Of a stretch of 64,000 bases of DNA, positions 62,770-64,000 are shown one piece after another (the first letter of the stretch is position 1; the number at the start of each line of letters is the position of its first letter). Both the position numbers and the translations under genes were made by a program. This DNA is from Fasciolopsis buskii (lineage: Eukaryota; Platyhelminthes; Trematoda; Plagiorchiida; Fasciolidae). The notes beneath the pieces were generated by a model. The model worked only from the letters and a program-made list of their open reading frames with translations. It did not search any database and was not told where the DNA came from. The stretch is from assembly GCA_008360955.1 (NCBI GenBank), contig LUCM01001596.1, positions 61,200 through 125,199 on the forward strand, given 5' to 3'.

Positions 62770-64000
62770 CGTCTCATTTATGAGAGAGATTGAAAAAGTG
62801 AAATTGATTTCTCTGGTACAGATTTTAGTAGGAGACAAAGCCACAGAATTGTACTATTGACTGAGTTGGATCCACTTTCGGATCAAGAAAGATGGATATG
62901 ATGGGCCTACGGAAGCTGTGTCTACGTTATAAGATTTCCCGCAGATGTGGTTAATATAACCCCGGTTGGGTCAGTAATCCGCCGTTCAAAATGATCGTTA
63001 TTTCTGAAACCTTTTTGCTTGTCTGGTTTTAGTTCGCTGTGATATAGGAACGTACAAGTTGTGCAAGTAAAATATATGTAGTATGTTTTAAATTCTATCA
63101 GTCTGATGGTCTCGTACCCAATTCCTGAACGAAATTTTCGCCATAAATCGTACTCATCACTGTACTATAACGGAAAGTCAGTCCTGTCTTGGAGATTCCG
63201 GTGCTCCATCTGCAAAGACGAGATCCAAAAGCTCCTCTCAGATGCCGAGTTTAAGATGAGACTTCTATCATGTGCATGAATGCTTTGCTTCGGTGTGATG
63301 AATCATGCGACGGTGAGGTCAGATTATGTTCGGGTGACAGAACGGCTCGACGACCCCGATTTGGCACACATTACCGGCGCACGAGCCAAGGATCTTACAG
63401 ATTGGAAATCAGGGTACAAATAAAGAATCATCCGAGAGCCCTATTTCGCGGACGGACTGGAAGTGTTCTGCTTTTTTGACATCCTGTGAGAGGGGAAAGG
63501 GGGCGTTGTTTGAGCAGGAGACCAAATGGAACAATGAGCTTGTTAGGCGGGACAGTGATTTTTAACCTGAGGAGACTCATATGAATTGTTTCATTGTGGA
63601 CTGGGATCCAGCTAGAAGCAAGACAACGAACTACTGGAGTTAGCGGCCATAATAACCAACAGTGAGTTCATCCACTGGCACATAACTTATACACTCTAAG
63701 ATTCCAAATGTGGTTGAGCTTGCTAATATAACTTATTAATACTCCAACAACGAAAAATGAGATAAGCGATATGCACATTGATAGCCCTGACACTTAAGTA
63801 CAGAGGGTTGGTGTAACTGTAATAATAATAATGATAGTGGTAGTAGTAGTAGTAGTAGCCCTACATTCTTTATTACAAACAACAGATTAGGTAGTTCTAG
63901 GAAAAGAAAGGTGCTGTCATTGTTAGGCTGACATCTGAGAAAGCGATCGAGTGCGTGCGCCCTTTCACTGGCTGCGCTGCAACTCCGTGTCATCCTTATT
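62770..64000. other. Upstream flank, no recognised gene
   Basis: Part of this may be the decayed 5' portion of the RTE remnant, but I could not find endonuclease motifs. An (AAT/AGT)n run lies at 63820-63858. Confidence 0.45.
63820..63858. repeat. (AAT)n(AGT)n microsatellite
   Basis: A short compound triplet run of the same AGT unit seen at 17.26 kb. Confidence 0.9.

Overview
This window looks like nuclear genomic DNA from a parasitic flatworm, most likely a digenean trematode. That is an inference. It rests on low gene density, kilobase-scale introns with GT-AG borders, AT-rich non-coding sequence, decayed RTE-type retrotransposon pieces, tRNA-derived SINE-like repeats, many microsatellites, and the family of the one gene that can be recognised. 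I cannot name the species.

The window carries one well-supported gene, on the minus strand, running from about 57.05 kb (perhaps 58.16 kb) down to 26.92 kb. Read in order, its exons encode a nonribosomal-peptide-synthetase-like enzyme. Exons at 56651-57049, 50545-50969, 45600-47082 and the start of 43892-44242 give an adenylation (A) domain with motifs A3 to A10. The rest of 43892-44242, plus a probable small exon at 39464-39611, gives a carrier (T) domain with a GGSS phosphopantetheine site. Exons at 28148-28767 and 26923-27054 give a C-terminal domain related to arylalkylamine N-acetyltransferases (aaNAT/GNAT fold). A-T-aaNAT is the architecture of Ebony, the insect beta-alanyl-amine synthetase, and of the schistosome NRPS reported to make the male pheromone beta-alanyl-tryptamine. 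All reading phases are compatible across the proposed junctions, giving about 1185 residues without the true N-terminus. A three-codon first exon (ATG at 58159-58161) is a tentative completion.

Layout: 1-26.9 kb is downstream sequence with no gene I can recognise. It holds microsatellites, a minus-strand SINE near 8.9 kb and an RTE reverse transcriptase remnant at about 19.79-20.72 kb. From 26.9 to 58.2 kb lies the synthetase gene. Its 10.7-kb intron 5 holds an RT scrap (32.2 kb), two 227-bp near-identical inverted repeats (32.6 and 36.6 kb), tRNA-like elements (35.5 and 36.4 kb) and a possible signal-peptide exon (35.2-35.35 kb). A second SINE copy lies just downstream of the A-domain N-terminal exon, in intron 1 (52.4 kb). 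From 58.2 to 64 kb is upstream flank with degenerate tetranucleotide and dinucleotide arrays and a second RTE remnant on the minus strand (61.87-62.76 kb).

Only the synthetase can be assigned a function. Its parts would work together: the A domain activates an amino acid (beta-alanine in the family), the carrier Ser holds it as a thioester on phosphopantetheine, and the aaNAT-like domain joins it to a biogenic amine.
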